In this document: in pieces, positions 47,695 to 57,871 of the stretch
How positions within the stretch are numbered: position 1 is the first letter of the stretch
Layout of the letters: every line of letters begins with the position of its first letter
NCBI GenBank assembly: GCA_001768515.1
Contig: MEOA01000001.1
Location: forward strand, 62,001-126,000
Direction: 5' to 3'
From: Bacteroidetes bacterium GWE2_42_24
GTDB lineage: Bacteria > Bacteroidota > Bacteroidia > Bacteroidales > TTA-H9
Length of the DNA: 64,000 bases
Notes under the pieces: model-generated
The model's input: the letters and a program-made list of their open reading frames with translations, nothing else
Told to the model about the DNA's origin: nothing
Databases searched by the model: none
Translations under genes and position numbers: made by a program

Positions 47695-48369
47695 CTATAC
47701 TTCCTCCTCGACGACGACATTCAGGAAGGTGTTGAAGTCTTTCATGACACTGAAGACCTCTGTTGCCGATTTCACCAAATCGGTCTTAGCGAATACTTTA
47801 TCATCGGGGGAATGACCAACAACAAAATGTTTGTTCATCAGATAGTCAATTCCTTCAAAAGAGTTGTCGTACCCTTTAGGCGGACGAGTGAGCCGGTCGC
47901 CCATGTCGCTAAGACCGCCAAAGGTTTTCACAAATTCAGGAGCTGAAACTATGGATTTAAATTTCGGGTAATTATAGAATATCTCCTGACGGAATTTCTT
48001 AAGCAACGGAGACATGGGCATATACACCCCTCCGCCTATAAAAGAAGCTCCCGGTTCGAGATGGAGATAATAACCGGCAAAGGTGCTTTTGCGTCCGCCC
48101 CGGGCCATAAAAACACCCATATTCGTCTTATATGGGTCTTTGTTTTTGCTGAAACGAATGTCCCGATTGATACGAAACAAGCAATCAGATGCAGTAATTG
48201 TACCGATAGAGGGGTCAAATTGCTGAATCTGGTGAATTATTTCTTCGGTAATCCTCAAAAGATTACTCCGGAGGGCTTGGTATTCGGATCTGTTTGCATC
48301 GAACCATTCACGGTTATTATTGGCGGCCAGACGGGAAAGAAAGTCGAAAAAAGGGGCAGCAGTTGTCAT
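47695..48369 (-). CDS. DUF2461/TIGR02453-family protein
   Basis: 224 residues. The N-terminal FFDFLSRLAANNNREWFDANRSEY and the central LFRINRDIRFSKNKDPYKTNMGVFM are the family signatures (the KxPYKTN segment is highly conserved), followed by GYYLHLEPGASFIGGGVYMP. Its function is unknown; it has no signal or membrane segments. Transcribed alone, convergent with cinA. Confidence 0.92.
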   Translation of the reverse strand: MTTAAPFFDFLSRLAANNNREWFDANRSEYQALRSNLLRITEEIIHQIQQFDPSIGTITASDCLFRINRDIRFSKNKDPYKTNMGVFMARGGRKSTFAGYYLHLEPGASFIGGGVYMPMSPLLKKFRQEIFYNYPKFKSIVSAPEFVKTFGGLSDMGDRLTRPPKGYDNSFEGIDYLMNKHFVVGHSPDDKVFAKTDLVKSATEVFSVMKDFNTFLNVVVEEEV

Positions 48370-48535
48370 GTAATTTATTAATTTAGAGTAACTTTAAAAA
48401 ACAAAACCACCAATTTATCGGGTGATTGCGGTTATCTCAAAGAGAAGTCAAAGATACAATTGAAAATATTCATAGAGCTGATTGTAAAAAAACCGTTACG
48501 TTTGCGTCTTATCCATTAGAAAGACGCCTTCGACC

Positions 48536-49774
48536 ATGAAAATATTCTTCCGGCTTTTGCGTGAGAGCCTCATTTTCGCGCTTCACGAGCTCAAAGCAAA
48601 CAAAGTTCGCACGATACTATCGCTTTCGGGCATAACTATTGGGATTTTCTCAGTAATTTCGGTGCTCACCATATTCGACTCACTTGAAATACAGTTGCGC
48701 TCGAGCATCAATTCGCTGGGGTCAGATGTACTGTATATTCAGAAATGGCCTTGGAGCATGGATAATAACTACCCCTGGTGGAAATATATCAATCGGCCTA
48801 ATACCACCCTTACAGAAATGAATCAGCTTGTTGAACGCTGCCCGGCAGCAGGCCCTGCAGCCTATCTGCTTGGGACAAGTTCCAATATAAAATATAAAAG
48901 CAAGAGCCTTGAAGATGTAAGTGTACTGGCTTGTTCACACGAGTATTACAAACTACGCGCTATGGAATTTGCACGGGGAAGGTACTTCTCACCGGTTGAA
49001 TCGCAAAATGGAAGGCCGGTCATAGTTTTAGGAGGAAGCCTCGCGGAGAAGCTGTTCAAAGATGAGGAAGCCATTGGTAAAACTATTAAAGTACTGGGCC
49101 GCAAAGTCGAAGTGATAGGGATTTTGAAAAAAGAAGGGAGTGCTATCGGTGAAAGCCTTGATGACCAGGCTGTCATGCCTGTAAACTTTGCCCGTAATAT
49201 GTTGGACTTTGACAGAGATGGAACCATCGTTGTAATGCCACGCGAGGGTGTAACCCGGGCAGAACTTAAAGATGAGCTCACCGGTGTAATGCGGGGCATC
49301 AGACGCTTGAGTCCTGGGGCTGAAGACAACTTTGCCATCAATGAAATTAGCATCATTACTGAAATGTTCGATGGCTTCTTCAAAGCCCTTGCCATCATAG
49401 GTTGGGTTATTGGGGGTTTCTCACTTCTGGTTGGAGGATTTGGAATTGCCAATATCATGTTTGTATCAGTAAGAGAAAGAACGAGCATCATAGGAATTCA
49501 AAAGGCCTTAGGCGCAAAAAACTATTTTGTACTGACCCAATTTCTGACCGAATCGGTCGTATTAGCACTTATGGGCGGATTAGGAGGGCTAATCATCATC
49601 TGGCTCCTCACTTTGCTTATAACTTATGGATTTGATTTTGAGCTATTTTTGACAATCAAAAACACAATACTGGGGTTATCGGTAAGTGCATTTATAGGAT
49701 TGGTTTCAGGCCTAATCCCGGCGTGGTCGGCTTCCAAGCTGGATCCTGTGGAGGCCATGCGAAGCAATGGGTAG
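48536..49774 (+). CDS. MacB-like ABC transporter permease (FtsX fold), orphan
   Basis: 412 residues. N-terminal membrane helix with LKANKVRTILSLSGITIGIFSVISV (about 19-45), a large periplasmic MacB_PCD domain (about 46-275), and three C-terminal helices with SVRERTSIIGIQKALGAKNYFVLTQFLTESV (about 305-335), ending in PAWSASKLDPVEAMR. Such permeases act as mechanotransducers in efflux or lipoprotein trafficking. No ATPase or membrane-fusion partner is adjacent, so its partners must be encoded elsewhere. Confidence 0.92.
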   Translation: MKIFFRLLRESLIFALHELKANKVRTILSLSGITIGIFSVISVLTIFDSLEIQLRSSINSLGSDVLYIQKWPWSMDNNYPWWKYINRPNTTLTEMNQLVERCPAAGPAAYLLGTSSNIKYKSKSLEDVSVLACSHEYYKLRAMEFARGRYFSPVESQNGRPVIVLGGSLAEKLFKDEEAIGKTIKVLGRKVEVIGILKKEGSAIGESLDDQAVMPVNFARNMLDFDRDGTIVVMPREGVTRAELKDELTGVMRGIRRLSPGAEDNFAINEISIITEMFDGFFKALAIIGWVIGGFSLLVGGFGIANIMFVSVRERTSIIGIQKALGAKNYFVLTQFLTESVVLALMGGLGGLIIIWLLTLLITYGFDFELFLTIKNTILGLSVSAFIGLVSGLIPAWSASKLDPVEAMRSNG

Positions 49775-49859
49775 GAGATCAGAAAAGAATGAAAAATCCT
49801 GAACCCAGACAATTCTTATCGACTTTTTTTTAATTTAGCCAACACCAAAACATCCAAAG

Positions 49860-50918
49860 GTGAAAGCTGCCCTCTTCGATGATACGCTGAAGTACTACAA
49901 CGCGCTGCTCAACGACATTGAGAAGGCACATCAGTTCATTTTTATGGAGTTTTACCGATTTGGCAACGATGCCGTTGGAAGCCGCTTTCGTGATGCACTG
50001 ACGCGTAAGGCTCATGAAGGGGTAACGGTTAAATTGCTGCTTGATTCCTGGGGAACCAAAGGACGTGAGGCGTTCTTCGCGCCCCTGACCGAAGCAGGTG
50101 GTGAAGTAAGATTTCATGAAAAGCTGAGATTTTCTCCCGACTTCTTCACCCGAAATCATCGTCGAAACCATCGGAAAATTACTATCATCGACGATAAAAT
50201 CAGCTACATCGGATCATCCAACCTTACAGACTACAACATTGTCTGGCGTGAACTGATATTGAGGCTTAACGGCCCCATCGCCCTCACCTTTAAAAAAATA
50301 TTCCTTCAGATGTATGAACTGGCCAGTGGTTATCTGAAGGTGCCGTCTGAGATGAAGATACCCCTCACTTTCCATGGACTGGAGATTATCCGTGATATTC
50401 CTTCCATTACCTTTCAGCCGGTTAAGAAAAGGATGATCAAGCTTATCCGCAACGCCCGGAAAAATGTTGTTGTGGAGACTCCATACTTTCTGCCCAGTTT
50501 TCTTGTGCGCAAGGCATTGATCAATGCAGTCCGCAGAGGTGTAGATGTCAACATCATTATTCCCCGTAATTCTGATGTTGGGATGGTCGATATACTGCGT
50601 AACCGTTATCTGGGGCCATTGCATGAGAAAGGAATCCGATTCTCCTTATATACAGGGCCGAACCTGCACGCCAAGCTTCTAATGACCGACAACAACACTT
50701 TTGCTATAGGGTCACCAAACTTCGACTACCGTAGTTTCAGGTTTCAGCATGAAATTTTGATGGTTGGATCGGAAAACGATATTACACGGCTACTGTTAAA
50801 TCATGTTTCCAATACAATTATTGATACAATTCCTTTTGATTATGAAGGATGGAAAAACCGCAATTGGTTTATCCGTCTGCGCGAATGGCTTTTAATCCCC
50901 CTGAGGCACCTGCTTTAG
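49860..50918 (+). CDS. Phospholipase D-like/cardiolipin synthase-type protein
   Basis: 352 residues starting at GTG (49860); the frame has a stop eight codons upstream and no ATG, so GTG is the only reasonable start. Two HKD motifs are present: HRKITIIDD with following IGSSN (about residues 104-120) and HAKLLMTD with IGSPNFDYRS (about 270-290), plus the ETPYFLPSF segment. The protein lacks the N-terminal membrane helices of classical cardiolipin synthase and is closer in length to ClsB-type enzymes. It should transfer or hydrolyse phosphatidyl groups. Its 3' end overlaps the convergent EamA gene by 50 bp. Confidence 0.88.
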   Translation: MKAALFDDTLKYYNALLNDIEKAHQFIFMEFYRFGNDAVGSRFRDALTRKAHEGVTVKLLLDSWGTKGREAFFAPLTEAGGEVRFHEKLRFSPDFFTRNHRRNHRKITIIDDKISYIGSSNLTDYNIVWRELILRLNGPIALTFKKIFLQMYELASGYLKVPSEMKIPLTFHGLEIIRDIPSITFQPVKKRMIKLIRNARKNVVVETPYFLPSFLVRKALINAVRRGVDVNIIIPRNSDVGMVDILRNRYLGPLHEKGIRFSLYTGPNLHAKLLMTDNNTFAIGSPNFDYRSFRFQHEILMVGSENDITRLLLNHVSNTIIDTIPFDYEGWKNRNWFIRLREWLLIPLRHLL

Positions 50919-51789
50919 GCCGGTAGATAACCAGAAATACTCCGGAAAACACAAGCATAGCCGCACCCGCCTTTTGCAAGGTGAGCGTCTCATCATAAGC
51001 GATCCAGGCTACCAGCGAAGCAATGACCGGTTGCAGATAGATGAAATAACCGGCCGCCGTTGCACTAACATGGCGTAAAGCCCAGGCGGTAAGGCTAAAT
51101 GCTGTAAGAGTGGTAAGAAATACAACATAGAAAAGAGCAAGCCAGGCATTGGTTGTAAAATGGCTAAATGTCAACGAAGGGATGTCCTTAATCACATACG
51201 GCACAACGAACAATGACCCCCATGAAAAGGTATGAGTCATAACGGTAAGAGCACTATAACGCGCCATTAGCGGCTTAACCACAACCAGATAAAGAGAATA
51301 GGAAGTAATATTTAGCAAAATCAGTAAATTCCCGGTAAGGGTTCCTTCTGCTCTGCTATTGGCTCCAGCCAGGATGACAAGCCACAAAGCACCCAATGCC
51401 CCGGTTATCATACCAGCGGCCTTTTGCCAGGTAAGCCGCTCACCTATAAACATCATGGCAAAAAGCATCACCATCATAGGACTCAGGGTATGGATTATGG
51501 AAGTGTCAACCGGAGAGGTACGCGAGAGCCCTTCAAAAAACAACACCTGATTAATCGCGATTCCTGTCAGACCGCTCAAAATCATGCGTAATCGGTCAGA
51601 GGGATTCACCTTTTCAGCTCCTTTCAGCAGATAAAGAGGCCAAAGGACAAGTAGTGTTCCGGCCAGACGGAAGATCATCAGTTGCCGTGGCGTAACGAAA
51701 ACAGGCATGAGTCCTTTGGCGACCGCATAGTTCACCCCGAACAATATGCTCGTGAAAGTAAGAGCCAGCAGCGCTTCACGTTTTTTCAC
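50869..51789 (-). CDS. EamA (DMT superfamily) transporter
   Basis: 306 residues, ten predicted membrane helices arranged as two EamA repeats (the second starts near NITSYSLYLVVVKPLM). The family exports amino acids and other metabolites. Segment GLMPVFVTPRQLMIFRLAGTLLVLWPLYLL in the first repeat and LRHVSATAAGYFIYLQPVIASLVAW in the second are typical. The last 50 bp overlap the convergent phospholipase-D-like gene. It starts 8 bp after the NlpC/P60 gene stop, so the two form an operon. Confidence 0.9.
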   Translation of the reverse strand: MKKREALLALTFTSILFGVNYAVAKGLMPVFVTPRQLMIFRLAGTLLVLWPLYLLKGAEKVNPSDRLRMILSGLTGIAINQVLFFEGLSRTSPVDTSIIHTLSPMMVMLFAMMFIGERLTWQKAAGMITGALGALWLVILAGANSRAEGTLTGNLLILLNITSYSLYLVVVKPLMARYSALTVMTHTFSWGSLFVVPYVIKDIPSLTFSHFTTNAWLALFYVVFLTTLTAFSLTAWALRHVSATAAGYFIYLQPVIASLVAWIAYDETLTLQKAGAAMLVFSGVFLVIYRPKAGASGGLKAIRADG

Positions 51790-51797
51790 GGGTTCAG

Positions 51798-52343
51798 CTA
51801 TTTAATCCTTCCCGAAGCATGATAATGTCTGACATAATAAGGTTCATCGAGGCTACTTATAATAACACCTTTTGTAGTAGAGGCATGGACAAATTTTCCA
51901 TTACCAGTAAATATGCCGACATGATAACCCGTTCGTCCACCAGTTTTAAAAAACACCAAATCCCCCGGTTGCAATTGAGATTTGTCAATTGCCTCAATTT
52001 CTCTCATCATTTCGATAGAACTCCTCCGAAGGTTAATGCCACGGGCTTCACGTATGACGTTCATAACAAGCCCGGAGCAATCTACGCCGGCGCGGGTGGT
52101 ACCTCCAAATTTGTATGGAACCCCCAGCCACGGGGAAATAGCCGCTGACAACCTTGCATCTGCGTTCTCTTTATCTAAACCTGCAACATCATGTATCGAA
52201 TCGGGTTCGAAAGGGCCATCGGGAGCAGTCACCACCGGTTTATAGATATCCTTCTGTGCCTGACGGATCTGCCCGCAGCTCACCGTCAGAACTATAAGCA
52301 TAAGCCAAATAACCAATCCCTTAATAAAATGCTTCTTTTTCAT
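51798..52343 (-). CDS. NlpC/P60 (C40) peptidoglycan hydrolase lipoprotein
   Basis: 181 residues. Lipobox LTVSC (Cys23) follows a hydrophobic signal, so the enzyme is membrane-anchored on the periplasmic side. The catalytic domain shows GVPYKFGGTTRAGVDCSGLV with the nucleophile Cys, YHVGIF with the catalytic His, and FVHAST with the third polar residue. Such enzymes cut peptide cross-links of peptidoglycan. First gene of a pair with the EamA gene; the gap of 113 bp to the upstream ABC-F gene may hold a promoter. Confidence 0.92.
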   Translation of the reverse strand: MKKKHFIKGLVIWLMLIVLTVSCGQIRQAQKDIYKPVVTAPDGPFEPDSIHDVAGLDKENADARLSAAISPWLGVPYKFGGTTRAGVDCSGLVMNVIREARGINLRRSSIEMMREIEAIDKSQLQPGDLVFFKTGGRTGYHVGIFTGNGKFVHASTTKGVIISSLDEPYYVRHYHASGRIK

Positions 52344-52456
52344 GATAATCCAGCTGCAAACCTACATAAAAAGGTAATCTCAATTGATTCTATGACGATG
52401 GGAGCGCCATGATCAGATACAACACTACTAAACAATAAAGAACACTAACCGCTCTG

Positions 52457-54067
<1,611 letters not shown>

Positions 54068-54282
54068 TTACAAATATTTAATTTACGATTTCTCTCTCTT
54101 TTAAAGAGCCGGCAAAGGTAGGCATAATTTTTTTCTAGCATCCCGCATGATGTTCCCGAAAAATATGTCTTACTTCCAATCAGGCTGAATGAACAAATAA
54201 GAAGTAGGCTTGTAAGTTGAAAGAAAAGCAGATTCAAATGACATATCTGATTAAGTTGTAAACAAAATTCATTATTTCATCA

Positions 54283-55080
54283 ATGAAAACTCTGACCACC
54301 CTTCTCATCTGTATACTGATCGCCACAGCGCAAATCAGTTACGCTCAGATCACGCTTGAAAAAACCTATACCGGCGTATCGGCTGGCATCGCACACACCG
54401 AGACATACGGAGACAAATACTATGTAATGGATGTAGCCAACAGTCAATGCCGCATATACAATCTTGACCATTCGCTTTGGAAAAGCGTCGGCCTGAGCGT
54501 TCCTTCAAATTATTACCTTTACGACATCCAATATGTCACCGAACACCTGTTCAATACAGATAATTCCATTGAAATGCTATATGTTTGTTATAACTACAAT
54601 AGTACTCTTGATTATTACACGTATGAAACACGAATTGCCAGTGAAACGGGCACCTTGCTTCTGACGTTGCCGGGAGCCGGTTATAATTGGATCACCGATG
54701 TAGCAGGAGCCGGCACCAGACTTCTCAGCTATGTATACAATTACGCCGTATCACCATACACGGTAACAACAAAAGTATATTCACTGGCGGGGTCATTGTC
54801 GTCGGAGGCAAGCGATGCCACAGGTGCTATTGGTCTTAAGGCATACCCAAATCCCGTAAACGGCAACCTGCGGGTCGAATACACGCTACCGGAGGGCCTC
54901 AGACAAGCAGAATTATCCGTTGTAAACACTTCAGGGCAAATCGTCAGAAAATATACGGTTGACCATAACTTCGATAGTCTGACACTTGACACAAAAGGCC
55001 TGGCTCCCGGCACATATTTTTGGCATCTCCAAGCTCCAGGTTTTCAAGGATCTAGTCAGCAAATAATTGTTGCACAATAA
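54283..55080 (+). CDS. Small T9SS-exported protein
   Basis: 265 residues. Signal peptide ends near SYAQ (about residue 22). The mature part (about 25-175) is rich in Tyr and has short beta-strands with repeated Y-x-Y patterns; no known domain was seen. The C-terminus is a T9SS type A sorting domain (LKAYPNPVNGNLRVEY ... GLAPGTYFWHLQAPG). It lies 11 bp upstream of the PqqD-like gene and could belong to the same transcript. Confidence 0.85.
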   Translation: MKTLTTLLICILIATAQISYAQITLEKTYTGVSAGIAHTETYGDKYYVMDVANSQCRIYNLDHSLWKSVGLSVPSNYYLYDIQYVTEHLFNTDNSIEMLYVCYNYNSTLDYYTYETRIASETGTLLLTLPGAGYNWITDVAGAGTRLLSYVYNYAVSPYTVTTKVYSLAGSLSSEASDATGAIGLKAYPNPVNGNLRVEYTLPEGLRQAELSVVNTSGQIVRKYTVDHNFDSLTLDTKGLAPGTYFWHLQAPGFQGSSQQIIVAQ

Positions 55081-55091
55081 CTTTTCACCTT

Positions 55092-55352
55092 ATGAGAATT
55101 AAAAAAAATATCGCTATCAGCGAATCCGGATTCATGTTTAATCCAATCACAGGAGAATCATTCACAGTGAACCCGATCGGTACTGAGATCCTACAGATGA
55201 TTAACGACGGATTCGAGTCTGATCAGATTATTGAGGCAATCTGTAATAAGTATCAGGTCGACCAGCACACTTTCGATAAAGATCTGACTGATTTCACAGG
55301 AATGCTTGATCATCATCATCTGAGCCAACATCATGACAAGGAAGAAGCTTAA
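55092..55352 (+). CDS. Stand-alone PqqD-like (RiPP-recognition-type) protein
   Basis: 86 residues. The sequence SGFMFNPITGESFTVNPIGTEIL then MINDG and a C-terminal helical pair (IIEAICNKYQVDQHTFDKDLTDF) follows the PqqD/RRE winged-helix layout: two or three strands, then three helices. In characterised systems such proteins bind a leader peptide and present it to a modifying enzyme. The C-terminal tail is His-rich (DHHHLSQHH). Its last 20 bp overlap the ATP-grasp gene, so the two are translationally coupled. No radical SAM maturase is adjacent. Confidence 0.7.
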   Translation: MRIKKNIAISESGFMFNPITGESFTVNPIGTEILQMINDGFESDQIIEAICNKYQVDQHTFDKDLTDFTGMLDHHHLSQHHDKEEA

Positions 55353-56379
55353 CATTGCAGTCACAGGGCTAAATGCCATTGACAGTCCGGGACCCGGTGT
55401 CGCGGTCATCAGGGGATTACTGGAGGCCAAATCGTTCGATGCCAACATTGTCGGGCTTGCATACGAATCACTTGAACCGGGAATCTATATGCACAACCTG
55501 GTTTCTAAAACTTATCAGGTTCCATATCCTTCAGCAGGTGTAGACGTTTTGCTTGATCGGCTGCAGTTCATTCACCAGAAAGAGCATCTTGATGTGATTA
55601 TTCCCAATTTTGACGCTGAACTCTATTCATACATCAAAATTGAAGGGGAGTTGAATGCCATGGGAATACATATCTTTTTACCAACAATGACGCAGTTGGA
55701 AGAGCGCCACAAAATAAATCTGTTTGATTTCGGAAAAAAATATGCCATCAAGGTCCCGAAGAGCAAAGTAATATACGAAATATCGGATATTTATGATCTG
55801 CAAAAAGAATTCGAGATGCCTGTTGTAGTCAAAGGAAAATTTTACGATGCCGGCATTGCTTCCAACATCGACCAGGTAAAGAGTCTTTTTAAAAAAATCA
55901 GTGCCAAGTGGGGTTTGCCCATCATCATTCAGGAATTCGTGCAAGGAACCGAATTCAATATTACAGGATTGGGGGATGGAAAAGGGAATACTATTGCTGC
56001 TGTTCCTATGCGGAAACAGTACATTACCGATAAAGGCAAAGCCTGGGGAGGAATCAGCATAGCAGACCAGACAATGCTCGACCTGACCAATCATTTCATC
56101 GGATCGACCAAATGGCGTGGAGGCTTTGAGCTTGAACTCATGAAAGACAAGAATAATGAGTTTAATCTATTGGAAATCAACCCAAGAATGCCCGCCTGGA
56201 TTTACCTTGCTGTAGGTGTTGGTCAGAATATCCCGGAAGCACTTGTCAGGATGGCTCTGGGCGAGGAGGTAACACCCTATACGACGTATGATATAGGAAA
56301 AATGTTCATCAGGTATGCCTGGGACATGATTGTAGATATTTCAGAATTTCAAAAGATTAGTACATCAGGAGAATTATAA
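55333..56379 (+). CDS. ATP-grasp ligase-family protein
   Basis: 348 residues. The N-terminal preATP-grasp region (about 1-110) contains VTGLNAIDSPGPGVAVIRGL; the ATP-grasp core follows with VVVKGK (phosphate-binding Lys), IIIQEFVQGTEFNI (adenine region) and ELELMKD then NLLEINPRMPAW with the metal-binding Glu/Asn/Arg triad. It should form an amide or similar bond through an acyl-phosphate, joining a carboxylate to an amine. Partners in the cluster (PqqD-like, PLP decarboxylase, aminotransferase) suggest an amino-acid or peptide substrate. It overlaps the preceding gene by 20 bp and leaves 12 bp to the next. Confidence 0.8.
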   Translation: MTRKKLNIAVTGLNAIDSPGPGVAVIRGLLEAKSFDANIVGLAYESLEPGIYMHNLVSKTYQVPYPSAGVDVLLDRLQFIHQKEHLDVIIPNFDAELYSYIKIEGELNAMGIHIFLPTMTQLEERHKINLFDFGKKYAIKVPKSKVIYEISDIYDLQKEFEMPVVVKGKFYDAGIASNIDQVKSLFKKISAKWGLPIIIQEFVQGTEFNITGLGDGKGNTIAAVPMRKQYITDKGKAWGGISIADQTMLDLTNHFIGSTKWRGGFELELMKDKNNEFNLLEINPRMPAWIYLAVGVGQNIPEALVRMALGEEVTPYTTYDIGKMFIRYAWDMIVDISEFQKISTSGEL

Positions 56380-56391
56380 ACCACCATTATC

Positions 56392-57750
56392 ATGGAGAAA
56401 TTAAGATACGAACGACCCATTATCAGACGACTTGACAGCGAGATGCCAAACAAATTCGGGATGCGTACCGATTATCGTCCCACTACCCAAATCGAAGGTG
56501 TAGCCGTAAAAACGCTCATCGAAGAATTTGGCTCCCCCCTGTTTGTCATTTCGGAAAAAGTGCTCAGAAGCCAGTATCGGAAAGCCCGGAAAGCATTCAC
56601 AACACGTTATCCTAAGGTGCAATTTGCATGGTCTTATAAGACTAATTATATCAGCGCCGTTTGCAATGTTTTTCACCAGGAAGGCAGTTGGGCTGAAGTG
56701 GTATCGGGTTTTGAGTTTCAGAAGGCATTAGGAAACGGAGTCGAAGGAAGTAAGATCATTTTCAATGGTCCCGACAAGTCAGAAGAAGATCTGGAAATGG
56801 CCATTAAACACAATTCACTGATCCATATTGATCACCTCGATGAACTTTATACATTGACAGAATTAGCCGACCGTCATAAAACCAAACCAAGGGTGGCTAT
56901 CAGGGTAAACATGGATACTGGCGTCTACCCAATGTGGGATCGATTTGGTTTCAACTATGAAAACGGTCAGGCTTGGGATGCCCTAAATAAAATTATGCAT
57001 TCAGGCAAACTGGAACTTGTTGGTTTGCATTGCCACATCGGAACTTTTATGTTATCGACTCAGGCATATGCCGTTGCAGCTGGCAAGTTGGCTGAATTAG
57101 CAATTGGGGTACAACGCAAATTCAATCATACAATCAAATATATTGATATGGGTGGGGGTTTTACCTCAAAAAACACACTAAAAGGAGCATATCTTCCCGG
57201 ATCCGACACTAACCCATCGTTTGACGATTATGCTGAAGCGATTACAACCGCATTGCTTAATGCTGATTTTACTGCTGAATATTTACCAACCTTGATACTT
57301 GAGACCGGGAGGGCTCTTGTGGATGAAGCCGGATATGTGTTAGGTACCGTTATTTCAAATAAAAGGTCATCTAAAGGGAAGCGTATAACAATCGTTGATA
57401 TTGGCGTTAATCTGATGTTTACATCTTTCTGGTATGACCACAAAGTTACACCAGCACAAGAGTTTACACAGTACGCCGAAGACACCACGCTCAACGGACC
57501 TCTATGTATGAATATTGACGTGATACGTGAATCAGTAAGCCTCCCTTTACTCAACAAGGGTGACAATATTGTTGTACATTCAGTTGGAGCCTATAACATG
57601 ACCCAGTGGATGCAATTCATTACACTCAGGCCAGCTGTAGTAATGATTGATGTTGACGGCAAACCTCACATTATCAGGGAAAAGGAGAACCTTAATACAG
57701 TGAATGGGCAGGAGCGTATCCCTATTCATCTGAATCGTTTTGAATTATAG
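56392..57750 (+). CDS. LysA-like PLP-dependent decarboxylase with altered substrate motif
   Basis: 452 residues. Fold-type III PLP enzyme related to diaminopimelate, ornithine and carboxynorspermidine decarboxylases. PLP-binding Lys83 lies in WSYKTNY; later signatures are HCHIGTF, the phosphate loop DMGGGFTS and ETGRALVDEAG. In the C-terminal barrel LysA's CESGD is replaced by CMNID (Cys372-Asp376); the tyrosine in VGAYNMTQ is kept. The loss of the second-position Glu of that motif argues against meso-diaminopimelate as substrate. A 40-residue N-terminal extension (RPIIRRLDSEMPNKFG) is unusual. Terminator at 57769-57810. Confidence 0.82.
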   Translation: MEKLRYERPIIRRLDSEMPNKFGMRTDYRPTTQIEGVAVKTLIEEFGSPLFVISEKVLRSQYRKARKAFTTRYPKVQFAWSYKTNYISAVCNVFHQEGSWAEVVSGFEFQKALGNGVEGSKIIFNGPDKSEEDLEMAIKHNSLIHIDHLDELYTLTELADRHKTKPRVAIRVNMDTGVYPMWDRFGFNYENGQAWDALNKIMHSGKLELVGLHCHIGTFMLSTQAYAVAAGKLAELAIGVQRKFNHTIKYIDMGGGFTSKNTLKGAYLPGSDTNPSFDDYAEAITTALLNADFTAEYLPTLILETGRALVDEAGYVLGTVISNKRSSKGKRITIVDIGVNLMFTSFWYDHKVTPAQEFTQYAEDTTLNGPLCMNIDVIRESVSLPLLNKGDNIVVHSVGAYNMTQWMQFITLRPAVVMIDVDGKPHIIREKENLNTVNGQERIPIHLNRFEL

Positions 57751-57768
57751 TAAATAACAGAACAGGTA

Positions 57769-57810
57769 ACAAATACCGGAACCGACTCATCAGACTCTGG
57801 TATTTGTTTT
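57769..57810 (+). terminator. Terminator after the PLP decarboxylase gene
   Basis: AACAAATACCGGA (57769-57781) pairs with TCTGGTATTTGTT (57796-57808), a 13-bp stem with one G-T pair and a 14-base loop, followed by TT. Confidence 0.75.
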
Positions 57811-57871
57811 ATATCAAACAAAACATAAGCCGATTGTTTCATACTTTTGCTATAGAAATCAATCGATACGG

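Noticed and set aside
54283..55080. T9SS protein as the precursor peptide of the PqqD/ATP-grasp genes
   Set aside because: At 265 residues with a full signal peptide and sorting domain it is not a typical precursor; kept only as a weak possibility.
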